Of a DNA stretch of 12,710 nucleotides, positions 6,058-12,710 are shown piece by piece. The stretch spans positions 1-12,710 of the forward strand of contig JAAYYJ010000202.1 in NCBI GenBank assembly GCA_012515455.1, given 5' to 3'. The notes under the pieces were generated by a model. The model saw only the letters and a program-made list of their open reading frames with translations. It had not been told where the DNA came from and searched no databases. The DNA is from Oligosphaeraceae bacterium. Its GTDB lineage: Bacteria > Verrucomicrobiota > Lentisphaeria > Oligosphaerales > Oligosphaeraceae. The position numbers and the translations under genes were made by a program. The stretch's first letter is position 1. Every line of letters starts with the position of its first letter.

Positions 6058-7884
6058 TCAGCGCCGGAACAGATTCTTCCGGCGCTGGATCAACCGCACT
6101 GCATCGAAATCCGCTTCCACCCGCTGCCGGGCCAGCCGCCGGCGGCGCTCCCGCTCAGCGGATTCGGAGCGCAACGCCCGGATTGCTGCGAGCAACGCCG
6201 CAGGGGTCACCTCATCCAGTGGCCAGCCAGTCTCCGGGGTCAGGATTTCGGCGATCCCGCCGGAGATTCCAGCCACCACCGGCACGCCACTGGCCATCGC
6301 CTCGACCACTACATTGGGAATGCCCTCGCGGTCGCCATCGCGCGCCACCACGCTGGGCACGCAAATCGCCTCGGCTCGGCTCAGCTGCCGGGCGACCTCC
6401 TCCCGGGGCAGAATCCCCAGCCACTGCACCTTCCCGGCTAAGCCCAGCGACTCCGACAGGGCCTTGAACTCAAACTCCGCCGGGCCGGAGCCCAGCACCA
6501 CCAGGTCACAGCGTTCACCTGATTCCTGCAGCTGCGCCAGCGCCTGGAGCAGGATCGGCAGGCCCTTCTTGGGCATGAACCGGCCGACAAACAGCAGGGG
6601 CGCGTCCGCAGGCTCCTGCTCCCGGAAGGGCCAGTCCGGCAGTTCCAGGCCATGGTAAATCAGATGCAGCCTGGGCGCGATATCGGGCATCTGCTTGATC
6701 AGGGCTGCCCCGGCGGCGCGGTTACAGGTGGTGACAAAAGAGACCTCCCGGCAGAGCATCTTCAGCGGGTACTTCCTGGCATGCACATCCCGGGCATGAA
6801 TGCCGAGGCTGAAAGTGATGCCGCTGCGCCGGGCGGCCACCGCGGCCAGCAAAGCCCCCAGGTCGGCAAACTCCGCATGGATATGCCGGGCATGCGAGGC
6901 GCGTATTTCCGCCTGCAGCTGGCGCAGCAGCCGGCGATGGCGCAATAATGACAGCACTGCCCGCAATCCTGCAGGCAGATAGCGGCTGAGGGATGCACCG
7001 CCGGCGGAAGCAGCCGCCGGGGGGATCGGCGAGAGTACCCGCACCTGCGGCCAGCCGGGCTGGCATTCGCCATCGCCGGGGAACAGCGCCAGGGGCTGCA
7101 GCGGCACGCCTTCAGCCAGCAGCAGGCGCAGGTCCTGGCGCAAAAAGGTCTCACTCCAGAGCGGATATGCGGTCAACAGATAGATGATTTTATCGCAGCC
7201 GATGCCCTCCGCCAGCCACTTCTCATTCTGCCGCTGGCGGCGGCTGGAGAGCAGCTGGACAATCAAAATGCGGGCCAGCAGCACCGCCAGCAGGGCGAAG
7301 ACCAGCACCCGGGCATAGCTTTTATACAGCGGCAGATAAGTCAGCCGGCCAATATCATAGAGCAGTTCGCAGTCGCCGCCCGGTGCGGTGTCCGGTGCCG
7401 GAGCGCTGATTTCAATCTGCAGCTGATAGCTTCCTTTTAGCAATGAGGGCAGCACCGCCAGAACCACCCCGTGGGACCGCCGGTCGGCCACACCATGGCG
7501 CAGCCCCAGGGCGCTCTCCTGGATCAGCCCGCCGGCCTGGTCCAGCACCCGCACTGTGCCCTGCAGGGGCCCCAGTTCCCGCTGCAAGCGGGTCATTTCG
7601 GCAAATGCATCCGGGGTGCTCTGCAGGATTCCGGGCGGGCTTTGCAGCACCAGCAGCATCCGTTCCGCGGGCACGTACTCCGGGATGACGATCGCGATCT
7701 GCAGCCGGCCGCCCAGCTGCTGCACAGCCAGCTGGCCGATATCGAAGCGATACGTCCCGGCCTCTTGCAAGACCCGTCGCAGCCGCCGCGCCTCGGCGGT
7801 CTGCAGCACCAGCACGGTCCCCGCCGACAGCATAATCAGCAGAATTGCGGCACTGATCCATATGCTTCTCTGGCTGTCGCGCAT
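6058..7884 (-). CDS. Membrane-anchored GT4-type glycosyltransferase with N-terminal extracytoplasmic domain
   Basis: 608 residues in three parts. Residues 8-27 form a transmembrane anchor. Residues 28-190 are a beta-rich segment predicted outside the cytoplasm. Residues about 191-211 are a second membrane helix followed by a basic stretch (SSRRQRQ), a positive-inside signal. Residues 232-608 are a GT-B retaining glycosyltransferase: YPLWSETFLRQ (240-250), GIHARDVHARKY (361-372), LLFVGRFMPKKGLPILLQAL (430-449), VLGSGP (463-468) and the EX7E motif Glu520/Glu528 in EGIPNVVVEAM, then GISGGIAEIL. Such enzymes add sugars from nucleotide donors, often for exopolysaccharide; the YPxxSETF opening is common there. 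GGAGG lies 6 bases before ATG 7884, next to the rsmI stop codon, indicating coupling. No other exopolysaccharide genes are in the window, so the acceptor is unknown. The ectodomain is not recognised. Confidence 0.88.
   Translation of the reverse strand: MRDSQRSIWISAAILLIMLSAGTVLVLQTAEARRLRRVLQEAGTYRFDIGQLAVQQLGGRLQIAIVIPEYVPAERMLLVLQSPPGILQSTPDAFAEMTRLQRELGPLQGTVRVLDQAGGLIQESALGLRHGVADRRSHGVVLAVLPSLLKGSYQLQIEISAPAPDTAPGGDCELLYDIGRLTYLPLYKSYARVLVFALLAVLLARILIVQLLSSRRQRQNEKWLAEGIGCDKIIYLLTAYPLWSETFLRQDLRLLLAEGVPLQPLALFPGDGECQPGWPQVRVLSPIPPAAASAGGASLSRYLPAGLRAVLSLLRHRRLLRQLQAEIRASHARHIHAEFADLGALLAAVAARRSGITFSLGIHARDVHARKYPLKMLCREVSFVTTCNRAAGAALIKQMPDIAPRLHLIYHGLELPDWPFREQEPADAPLLFVGRFMPKKGLPILLQALAQLQESGERCDLVVLGSGPAEFEFKALSESLGLAGKVQWLGILPREEVARQLSRAEAICVPSVVARDGDREGIPNVVVEAMASGVPVVAGISGGIAEILTPETGWPLDEVTPAALLAAIRALRSESAERERRRRLARQRVEADFDAVRLIQRRKNLFRR
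6059..6087 (-). other. Perfect 11 bp stem-loop over the glycosyltransferase stop codon
   Basis: CAGCGCCGGAA (6059-6069) is perfectly complementary to TTCCGGCGCTG (6077-6087) around a 7-base loop. It covers the last nine or so codons and part of the TGA of the glycosyltransferase gene. No T tract follows on the minus strand, so it is not a canonical terminator. It could stop 3' exonucleases, pause transcription or split the operon's expression at this junction. Confidence 0.6.
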
Positions 7885-7896
7885 CTCCGCCCTCCC

Positions 7897-8646
7897 TTAG
7901 GTTTCTGCATCGGCATCGGCATCGGCGTCGGCATCTGCGTCGCTTTCTGCATCGGACATCACATACTTGGCCTTGTCGCCGGCGATCACAATCACAGCTT
8001 CGCCCTTGACTTTCACAGCTGCAAACTCAGTCGCGAGCTCACTCAAGCTGCCGCGGCGGACCCGCTCGAACTGCTTGCTCAATTCCAGGCAGACCGCGGC
8101 CTGGCGGTTACCATAGACCGCCAGCGCCTCGGCAAGCAGCTTACCGATGCGGTACGGCGATTCATAAAAAATCAGCGTATGGGGTGACGACAGTTCCATT
8201 TCCAGGAAGCGCCGTCGTTGTCCGGGCTTGCGCGGTGCGAAGCCCTTGAAGGTATAGCTGGAGGGCGGCAGTCCGGAGCTGAGCAGTGCCATAGGCACGG
8301 CGCTGGCGCCGGGGATCACCACGATCTCATGTCCGGCCTGCAGTGCCGCCACCGCCGCCGGATAGCCCGGGTCACTGATCAGCGGATAGCCCGCATCGCT
8401 GCAGATGCCCACTCGTTTGCCCTCGGCGAGGAGTGCCACAATCTTCCCCGCCATGGCGTGCTCATTATGCTCGTGATTGGACAGCAGGGTGGCCGGGCGG
8501 GGAATCTGCAGCAGATGCAGCATATTACCAGTATGGCGTGTATCCTCGCAGGCCAGCACCTCGAGACTGGAGAGAATTTCCCGCGCCCGCGGGGTCAGGT
8601 CATTGAGATTGCCGATTGGTGTGGCTATGATATACAGAACCGCCAT
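7897..8646 (-). CDS. rsmI: 16S rRNA (cytidine(1402)-2'-O)-methyltransferase RsmI
   Basis: 249 residues. RsmI methylates the 2'-O of C1402 in the decoding centre of 16S rRNA with S-adenosylmethionine. It has the tetrapyrrole-methylase fold. Visible: LYIIATPIGNLNDLTPRA (4-21), CEDTRHTGNML (33-43), LLSNHEHNE (54-62), CSDAGYPLISDPGYP (82-96), VIPGASAVPMALLSSGLP (110-127) and FKGFAPRKPGQRR (133-145). The C-terminal 19 residues (231-249) are a low-complexity Ser/Asp/Ala tail dominated by Asp-Ala pairs, not part of the enzyme fold. It is shorter than E. coli RsmI (about 286), lacking some of the usual C-terminal region. GAGG lies 8 bases before ATG 8646. It is 48 bp after efpL and 12 bp before the glycosyltransferase gene. 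Confidence 0.95.
   Translation of the reverse strand: MAVLYIIATPIGNLNDLTPRAREILSSLEVLACEDTRHTGNMLHLLQIPRPATLLSNHEHNEHAMAGKIVALLAEGKRVGICSDAGYPLISDPGYPAAVAALQAGHEIVVIPGASAVPMALLSSGLPPSSYTFKGFAPRKPGQRRRFLEMELSSPHTLIFYESPYRIGKLLAEALAVYGNRQAAVCLELSKQFERVRRGSLSELATEFAAVKVKGEAVIVIAGDKAKYVMSDAESDADADADADADAET
7906..7941 (-). repeat. Hexanucleotide repeat encoding (Asp-Ala)6 at the RsmI C-terminus
   Basis: Twelve codons alternate GAY and GCN, equal to six 6 bp units, four of them exact or nearly exact GATGCC on the minus strand. Slippage would change length in steps of 6 bp, adding or removing two residues without shifting the frame. Confidence 0.85.
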
Positions 8647-8694
8647 TATCCATTCCTCGACTGCCCGTCCCGGGACCAGGAGCGCAGGTCGGAG

Positions 8695-9270
8695 TTAGAA
8701 GCTCGTGCCCACCCGTCCCAGGAACTTCCCGTTCCTGGTATCGATGCGCACCACTTCGTCCTGCTCCATATATTCCGGGACTTGAATATTCAGCCCGGTT
8801 TCGGTCTTCGCGGTTTTGCCGCGGTTGGTGGCGCTCTGTCCCTTGATGGCCGGGTCGCACTGGGTTAGTTTCTGTTCCACCACATCGGGCAGAGTAATAC
8901 CCACGATGTGATCTTCCAGGATCAGGGCAAAGATTCCCTCCATGCCGTCGACCAGATAGAACTTGTCATCACCGACGATCGACTGGTCCAGGATGAACTG
9001 TTCGAAGTCCTCGGTGTCCATAAAGACGTAGTCGTCGCCCTGGTTATAGAGGAACTGCACTGCCCGCTGCCGGAAATCCGGCTCCGCGTATTCATCCTCG
9101 CCTTTGGACGAGAGGTCCGTCTTGCTCTGGGTAATCAGATTGCGGCAGCGGACTTTGTAGATGGTGGCCGCGCCCCGGGCTGACGGGGTGTGCTTCTCGA
9201 TATTCTCAATGATATGGGGCACATTGTTGATGGCAATCACCCCGCCGGTTTTGAACTGACGTACTTGCAT
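8695..9270 (-). CDS. efpL: Elongation factor P-like protein EfpL (YeiP type)
   Basis: 191 residues, three-domain EF-P architecture. EF-P family proteins bind next to the peptidyl-tRNA on the ribosome and help peptide-bond formation at proline runs. The loop of domain I reads HTPSARGAATIYKVR (27-41), matching the E. coli YeiP loop (SPTARGAATLYKMR). Canonical lysine-type EF-P has PGKG here, so the tip residue is Arg32 rather than the modifiable Lys34. Other matches are FMDTEDFEQF (83-92), GITLPDVVE near 125 and NIQVPEYM followed by the C-terminal OB domain ending GRVGTSF. It is therefore the YeiP paralogue rather than the classical EF-P, and not an EpmA substrate at this position. Arg-tip EF-P of the Pseudomonas/EarP type is an alternative, but the loop sequence favours YeiP. 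AGGA lies upstream of ATG 9270. It sits 32 bp after pheT. Confidence 0.9.
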   Translation of the reverse strand: MQVRQFKTGGVIAINNVPHIIENIEKHTPSARGAATIYKVRCRNLITQSKTDLSSKGEDEYAEPDFRQRAVQFLYNQGDDYVFMDTEDFEQFILDQSIVGDDKFYLVDGMEGIFALILEDHIVGITLPDVVEQKLTQCDPAIKGQSATNRGKTAKTETGLNIQVPEYMEQDEVVRIDTRNGKFLGRVGTSF

Positions 9271-9302
9271 TTAAGTGTTCCTGAATTATCTGCCCCGAAC
9301 GG

Positions 9303-11699
9303 TCAGCGCAGTTCGACTGCCAGGTCCTTCTCCAAGGTCCGCCGGATCTTCTCCTGGAGCTGATTGACCTCATCGTCAGTCAGGGTCCGTTTGGGATCGC
9401 GGAAGGTCAAGGAATAAGACATGCTGCGCCGGCCCTCACCGAGGACCTTGGCATCTTCAAAAATATCAAACAACTCGACCTTCTGCAGCAAGGGCAGCTT
9501 CAGACTGCAGACCTTGTCCACAATGGCCTGATGGGTCAGACCACCGGGGGCGACGAAAGAGATATCCCGGGCCGTGCCGGGGAATTGCGGCAACTCGGCG
9601 TATTTCGGCACCGCCGGAGGCAGGGATTGCAGTGCCTCCCAGTCCAGCAGGGCCAGGAACAGCGGGTAGCGCAGGCGGATGCCCTTGCTCAGAGCCGTGG
9701 CGGCTTCCCCGAAAACCAGCACCTCCTGGCCCTGGACCAGGATGCGCGCCGCCGCACCTTCCTTGAAGGCCGGATGACGGATCGGTTCGCACACGTAATC
9801 ACCTTGTCTGCGGCTGGCCAGGAAGCTCTCCAGGAGACCCTTCAGGGAAAAGAAATCATGCTCCGCCGTGAGTTCCGCGCCGTAGCGTTCCGGGTGACAG
9901 CGTCCGCTTAAAGCCAAACCGATCTGGGTTGTCTCCTGCTTCGCACCAGCGCAAAGCCGGAAGACCCGCCCGATTTCGAAAATAGCCAGGTCGTGTTGAT
10001 TGCGCGAGACATTGTGATTGACCACCTGCAGAAGCCCGGCCAGCAGGTTCGGGCGCAGGCAGGCGGTGTCCTGGCTGATGGGATTCGAGACCCGCAGGAT
10101 ATCTTCCTCCTGCAGGGCGGTTCCGGCCAGGCATTGCGGCAAAGACCAGAGGCTGTAATTGACGATCTCATCCAATCCCAGTGCCTGAAGCTGGTCGCGG
10201 ACCTCCTCCAGGGGGTAGAATGTGTCCTCCTTGGCACTGCCGCCCAAACGGGCGATGGCCGGCGCCTCGGGAATCGCATCCAGGCCACGCATCTGGGCGG
10301 CCTCCTCGACCAGGTCGATCTCGGAGTGCAAATCGAAGCGCCAGTACGGGGTCTTGACCGTGAGCACCTGTCCGTCGTTGGCGGTGACCGTGATGCCGCG
10401 GCGCTGGAAGCAATCGGCCAGTTCCTCTGCCGTCAACGACAACCCCAGGAGCGCATTGACCCGGGCCAGGCGGCAGGTGATCTGCTGGCTGCGCCAGGGT
10501 TCAGGATAGCAGTCGATGACCCCCGCCAGCTGCTCCGCGCCGGCCAATGCGCACAGCAGTCCGGCGGCGCGGACGCTGGCCAGGGCGGTCATTTCCGGAC
10601 TCACCCCGCGTTCGAAGATGTACGAACTGTCGGTCGCCTTCTCCAGATTGCGGGAGCTGAGACGGATGTTGCTGCGGTTAAAGGCGGCAGCCTCCAGCAG
10701 CACCGTGGTAGTCTGGTCGGTAATCATGCTGTTCTCCGCCCCCATAATGCCCGCCAGCGCCACGCCGCGCGACTGATCGGCAATCAGCAGGTTGTCGTTC
10801 TGCAGGGACAGTTTGGTTCCATCCAGGGTCACGATCGACTCGCCTTGTTCGGCCCGCCGCACGATGATTTCCCGTCCTGCCAAAGTCTCCAGATCGAAAG
10901 CATGCAGCGGCTGTCCGTATTCGAGCATCACGTAGTTGGTGATGTCCACCACGTTGTTCACCGAACGCAGCCCGACGGCTTCCAGACGCCGCACCAGCCA
11001 ATCCGGCGAGGGGCCGATTTTGACCCCGCGGAATACCCGGGCGATATAGCGCGGGCAGAGGTCCGGCGCCTGCAGCGTGACCTTCGCGGCCTGGTCGGCG
11101 TTGCAGTCCAAGGTCACGCACAGCTCGGACTCCGGCAGGCGCAGTTCGCCGCCGGTCAGGGCGGCAATCTCCCGGGCGATGCCCAGATGCGAGAGCCAGT
11201 CCGGGCGGTTCGGGGTGACCTCCCAGTCAATCACCACATCGGTGGGATATAAATCTGACAACGGCGTGCCCAGCGGTGCATCGGGCGGCAGAATCAGCAG
11301 CCCCAGGTGCTCGTCGCTCAGGCCCAGTTCCTTGGCCGAGCAGAGCATGCCCTGGGATTCCACACCCCGCAGTTTGGCTTTTTTGATCACGAAGCCGTCA
11401 CCGAAATCCGTGCCCACGCCCGCCAGCGGCACGCGCTGTCCGGCATCGCAATTCGGGGCTCCGCAGACGATCTGCAGTTTTTCGCCGCTGCCGGTGCTGA
11501 CCTGGCAGACGCTCAGGTGATCGGAATTCTCATGCGGGCGCCGTTCCAGGATTTCCGCCACCACCACCCCGGCGGGGATTTTGCCGATTTCCTCAATGCC
11601 TTCCACTTCCAGCCCGGCCGCGGTCAGACGCGCAGCGAGTTCCCGCGGCTCCCAGGGGATATCGACAAAATCCCGCAGCCATGACAATGATGTTTTCAT
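9303..11699 (-). CDS. pheT: Phenylalanine--tRNA ligase beta subunit
   Basis: 798 residues, the usual full bacterial length (about 790-800). PheT forms the alpha2beta2 PheRS with PheS; beta carries tRNA-binding and editing domains. Visible: MKTSLSWLRDFVD start, the EMAP-II-like tRNA-binding OB domain (about 40-150) with RPHENSDHLSVCQV, CGAPNCDAGQ and CSAKELGLSDEHLG, then TPNRPDWLSHLGIAREIAALTG, the B3/B4 editing region, a B5 domain (about 400-470), the pseudo-catalytic core, and a C-terminal ferredoxin-like anticodon-binding domain (about 705-798) with PGTARDISFV and SYSLTFRDPKRTLTDDEV. AAGGA lies 8 bases before ATG 11699. It is the first gene of the minus-strand run. pheS, often directly upstream, is absent: a tRNA gene on the other strand occupies that side. 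No T-box is visible. Confidence 0.97.
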   Translation of the reverse strand: MKTSLSWLRDFVDIPWEPRELAARLTAAGLEVEGIEEIGKIPAGVVVAEILERRPHENSDHLSVCQVSTGSGEKLQIVCGAPNCDAGQRVPLAGVGTDFGDGFVIKKAKLRGVESQGMLCSAKELGLSDEHLGLLILPPDAPLGTPLSDLYPTDVVIDWEVTPNRPDWLSHLGIAREIAALTGGELRLPESELCVTLDCNADQAAKVTLQAPDLCPRYIARVFRGVKIGPSPDWLVRRLEAVGLRSVNNVVDITNYVMLEYGQPLHAFDLETLAGREIIVRRAEQGESIVTLDGTKLSLQNDNLLIADQSRGVALAGIMGAENSMITDQTTTVLLEAAAFNRSNIRLSSRNLEKATDSSYIFERGVSPEMTALASVRAAGLLCALAGAEQLAGVIDCYPEPWRSQQITCRLARVNALLGLSLTAEELADCFQRRGITVTANDGQVLTVKTPYWRFDLHSEIDLVEEAAQMRGLDAIPEAPAIARLGGSAKEDTFYPLEEVRDQLQALGLDEIVNYSLWSLPQCLAGTALQEEDILRVSNPISQDTACLRPNLLAGLLQVVNHNVSRNQHDLAIFEIGRVFRLCAGAKQETTQIGLALSGRCHPERYGAELTAEHDFFSLKGLLESFLASRRQGDYVCEPIRHPAFKEGAAARILVQGQEVLVFGEAATALSKGIRLRYPLFLALLDWEALQSLPPAVPKYAELPQFPGTARDISFVAPGGLTHQAIVDKVCSLKLPLLQKVELFDIFEDAKVLGEGRRSMSYSLTFRDPKRTLTDDEVNQLQEKIRRTLEKDLAVELR

Positions 11700-11752
11700 C
11701 CAATCAGTCCTTGTGCTCTATATGTTCTATCCGGCCAATAAGTAAAACTGTT

Positions 11753-11780
11753 AATGTATTGTAGAAGTGTTTTTTTTCAA
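11753..11780 (-). promoter_or_regulatory. Candidate sigma-70-type promoter for the pheT operon
   Basis: On the minus strand TTGAAA (11775-11780) and TACATT (11753-11758) are 16 bp apart, about 54 bp before the pheT ATG. A run of eight A on that strand lies in the spacer region. Only a moderate match at the -10. Confidence 0.35.
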
Positions 11781-11892
11781 TCCCGGCGTTCTCTATTTAA
11801 ACTGGAGGTGACGAGAAAAAACAGACGCCCTGCGGTCAAGATACGCGTCCCGCTTTTCCCGCTGCAAAATCGTTTTAACTCCGGCAGTCGGA

Positions 11893-11920
11893 TTGATAAT
11901 TCCCGAATCATGGTTATAGT
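11893..11920 (+). promoter_or_regulatory. Sigma-70-type promoter for tRNA-Pro
   Basis: TTGATA (11893-11898), a 16 bp spacer and TATAGT (11915-11920) lie 27 bp upstream of the mature tRNA 5' end. This gives a short leader for RNase P removal. Both boxes match consensus at five of six (or near) positions. Confidence 0.6.
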
Positions 11921-11947
11921 ATACGCAGTTTATTGATTCTGTTAATC

Positions 11948-12025
11948 CGGGGCGTAGCGCAGTCTGGCTAGCGCGAATGGTTTGGGACCATTAGGTCGGG
12001 GGTTCGAATCCCTCCGCCCCGACCA
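11948..12025 (+). tRNA. tRNA-Pro (anticodon UGG), CCA encoded
   Basis: Full cloverleaf of 78 bases. The acceptor stem CGGGGCG (11948-11954) pairs with CGCCCCG, followed by discriminator A and an encoded CCA. The anticodon arm is AATGG, loop TTTGGGA, CCATT, giving anticodon TGG. The T arm is GGGGG, TTCGAAT, CCCTC with one G-T pair. The C1 start and GGG-containing loop match bacterial tRNA-Pro such as that of E. coli. UGG is the proline anticodon able to read most or all CCN codons. Confidence 0.97.
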
Positions 12026-12038
12026 GTAGTTATTGGTT

Positions 12039-12075
12039 ATCCGTCAACTGTCAGGGTTGACGGATTTTTTCTTTT
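12039..12075 (+). terminator. Rho-independent terminator after tRNA-Pro
   Basis: A perfect 10 bp stem, ATCCGTCAAC (12039-12048) with GTTGACGGAT (12056-12065), and a 7-base loop. The descending arm runs into TTTTTT then CTTTT. It begins 14 bases after the tRNA CCA, so the tRNA is a single-gene transcript. Confidence 0.9.
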
Positions 12076-12108
12076 CTGCTCCGTGCTGACTGGACTTGCA
12101 GGTCTTGA

Positions 12109-12249
12109 TTGCACTGCAGGCTCAGCGACCATTACGCCTATAAGTTTGCATCAGATTGGGCAGAGGCGCATAATGCAAGCCACTGGGCTGGCAAAAAACA
12201 CCTTGCCGGTTACATTAAGGCCACGTTCCTGGACGCGCTGACGTGTTAA
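12109..12249 (+). CDS. Possible small ORF or gene remnant (46 aa)
   Basis: An open frame from TTG 12109 to TAA 12249 encodes a protein-like, helix-prone, Ala/His/Lys-rich sequence including SDWAEAHNASHWAGKKHLAG. It is the only sensible coding signal between the terminator and the metallophosphoesterase gene. There is no ATG and no clear SD, so it may be the 3' remnant of a decayed gene or chance. I do not recognise a family. Confidence 0.2.
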   Translation: MHCRLSDHYAYKFASDWAEAHNASHWAGKKHLAGYIKATFLDALTC

Positions 12250-12297
12250 TTCTCACATCCTGGCCAACGCTCTCCTCACTTCACCAAGGAGTCCATC

Positions 12298-12710
12298 ATG
12301 AAGGTATCCCGGGTTCTGTCTCTTGGCACTGTTTTGTCCTGTATGCTTTTAGCCGAGGAGCCGATTTTGCGCGTCGGCATCATGACCGACACGCATATCA
12401 AGACCACCCGGGAGAGCTGCCGGCTGGTCCAATCTGCGCTGGAGCTGTTCAAGGAGCAGAAAGCCGACCTGGTGATCAATGTCGGGGATATTGCCGATTA
12501 TCATTATCCTGAGGGCTACAAGCACTACCGCGACATCTTCAACGAGACCTTCCCCCAGGACAAGCCCAAAGAAATCTACATCTACGCCAATCACGATACC
12601 CTAAACCAGCCGGACTGGGATACGGCTTTTGCGGCGCTCAAAGAACGTCTGCAGGTGCCCCACAATCCCCGTGACCAGATGGAGATCAACGGCTGCTTTT
12701 TTCTGATCTT
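12298..12710 (+). CDS. Secreted calcineurin-like metallophosphoesterase, 3' truncated by window end
   Basis: The first 137 residues are visible; the frame is open at the window edge. Residues 1-19 look like a short signal peptide (basic MKVSR, hydrophobic VLSLGTVLSCMLLA), probably cut before EEP; Cys15 is a weak lipobox possibility. The calcineurin-like metal-binding motifs follow in order: DxH in GIMTDTHI (Asp31, His33), GD in VINVGDIAD (Asp64), and NHD in YIYANHDT (Asn98, His99). The third motif is normally GNH[DE]; here Ala replaces Gly. The family hydrolyses phosphomono- or diesters using two metal ions; the substrate cannot be told, and the His motifs of the C-terminal half lie beyond the window. 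AAGGAG (12286-12291) is 6 bases before the ATG, a strong start. It is independent of the tRNA because of the terminator. Confidence 0.88.
   Translation, partial: MKVSRVLSLGTVLSCMLLAEEPILRVGIMTDTHIKTTRESCRLVQSALELFKEQKADLVINVGDIADYHYPEGYKHYRDIFNETFPQDKPKEIYIYANHDTLNQPDWDTAFAALKERLQVPHNPRDQMEINGCFFLI

Noticed and set aside
5654..6658. 334-codon plus-strand frame across the GKRP-like and glycosyltransferase genes
   Set aside because: Shadow of two well-supported minus-strand genes; Ser/Arg-rich translation with no domain.
9993..11252. 419-codon plus-strand frame antisense to pheT
   Set aside because: Fully within pheT, whose domains are unmistakable; the antisense product has no motif.
11700..11947. 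T-box riboswitch or leader peptide controlling pheT
   Set aside because: No T-box sequence, no phenylalanine-rich short ORF and no terminator hairpin is visible in this leader.

Overview
The window reads as a GC-rich chromosomal segment of a Gram-negative-type bacterium. Clues are a class U sirtuin, an EfpL/YeiP-type elongation factor, EpmA, a bacterial relative of the glucokinase regulatory protein, a tRNA-Pro with encoded CCA, and widespread Shine-Dalgarno sites. The mixture would fit a PVC-type lineage such as Lentisphaerota, but that assignment is inference. There is no phage, IS element or CRISPR array.

Layout. Positions 1-331 are the end of a tandem repeat array with a 98-99 bp unit and a dimeric higher-order pattern. 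Positions 332-969 hold no convincing gene but contain several palindromes and a duplicated 38 bp block. The plus-strand gene epmA (970-1923) ends tail-to-tail, its stop codon interlocked with that of a minus-strand sirtuin gene. From 1920 to 11699 everything is minus strand: pheT, efpL (yeiP-type), rsmI, a membrane-anchored GT4 glycosyltransferase, a two-SIS-domain protein like glucokinase regulatory protein (GKRP), a 519-residue protein of six-hairpin-glycosidase appearance, and the sirtuin. Gaps are 12-59 bp and most genes have their own SD, so this looks like one long operon or two abutting ones. A divergent intergenic region (11700-11947) separates pheT from plus-strand tRNA-Pro(UGG), which has a good promoter and a strong intrinsic terminator. 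The window ends inside a secreted metallophosphoesterase gene.

How the genes may work together. pheT, efpL, rsmI, epmA and the tRNA are translation functions. The EF-P paralogue here has arginine, not lysine, at the tip of the loop that EpmA modifies, so EpmA's substrate must be another EF-P elsewhere. The last three minus-strand genes suggest an intracellular sugar or sugar-phosphate module (GKRP-like SIS protein, alpha/alpha-barrel protein, NAD-dependent deacylase); this is the least described part of the window. The glycosyltransferase has an unusual extracytoplasmic domain fused in front of the catalytic GT-B fold.
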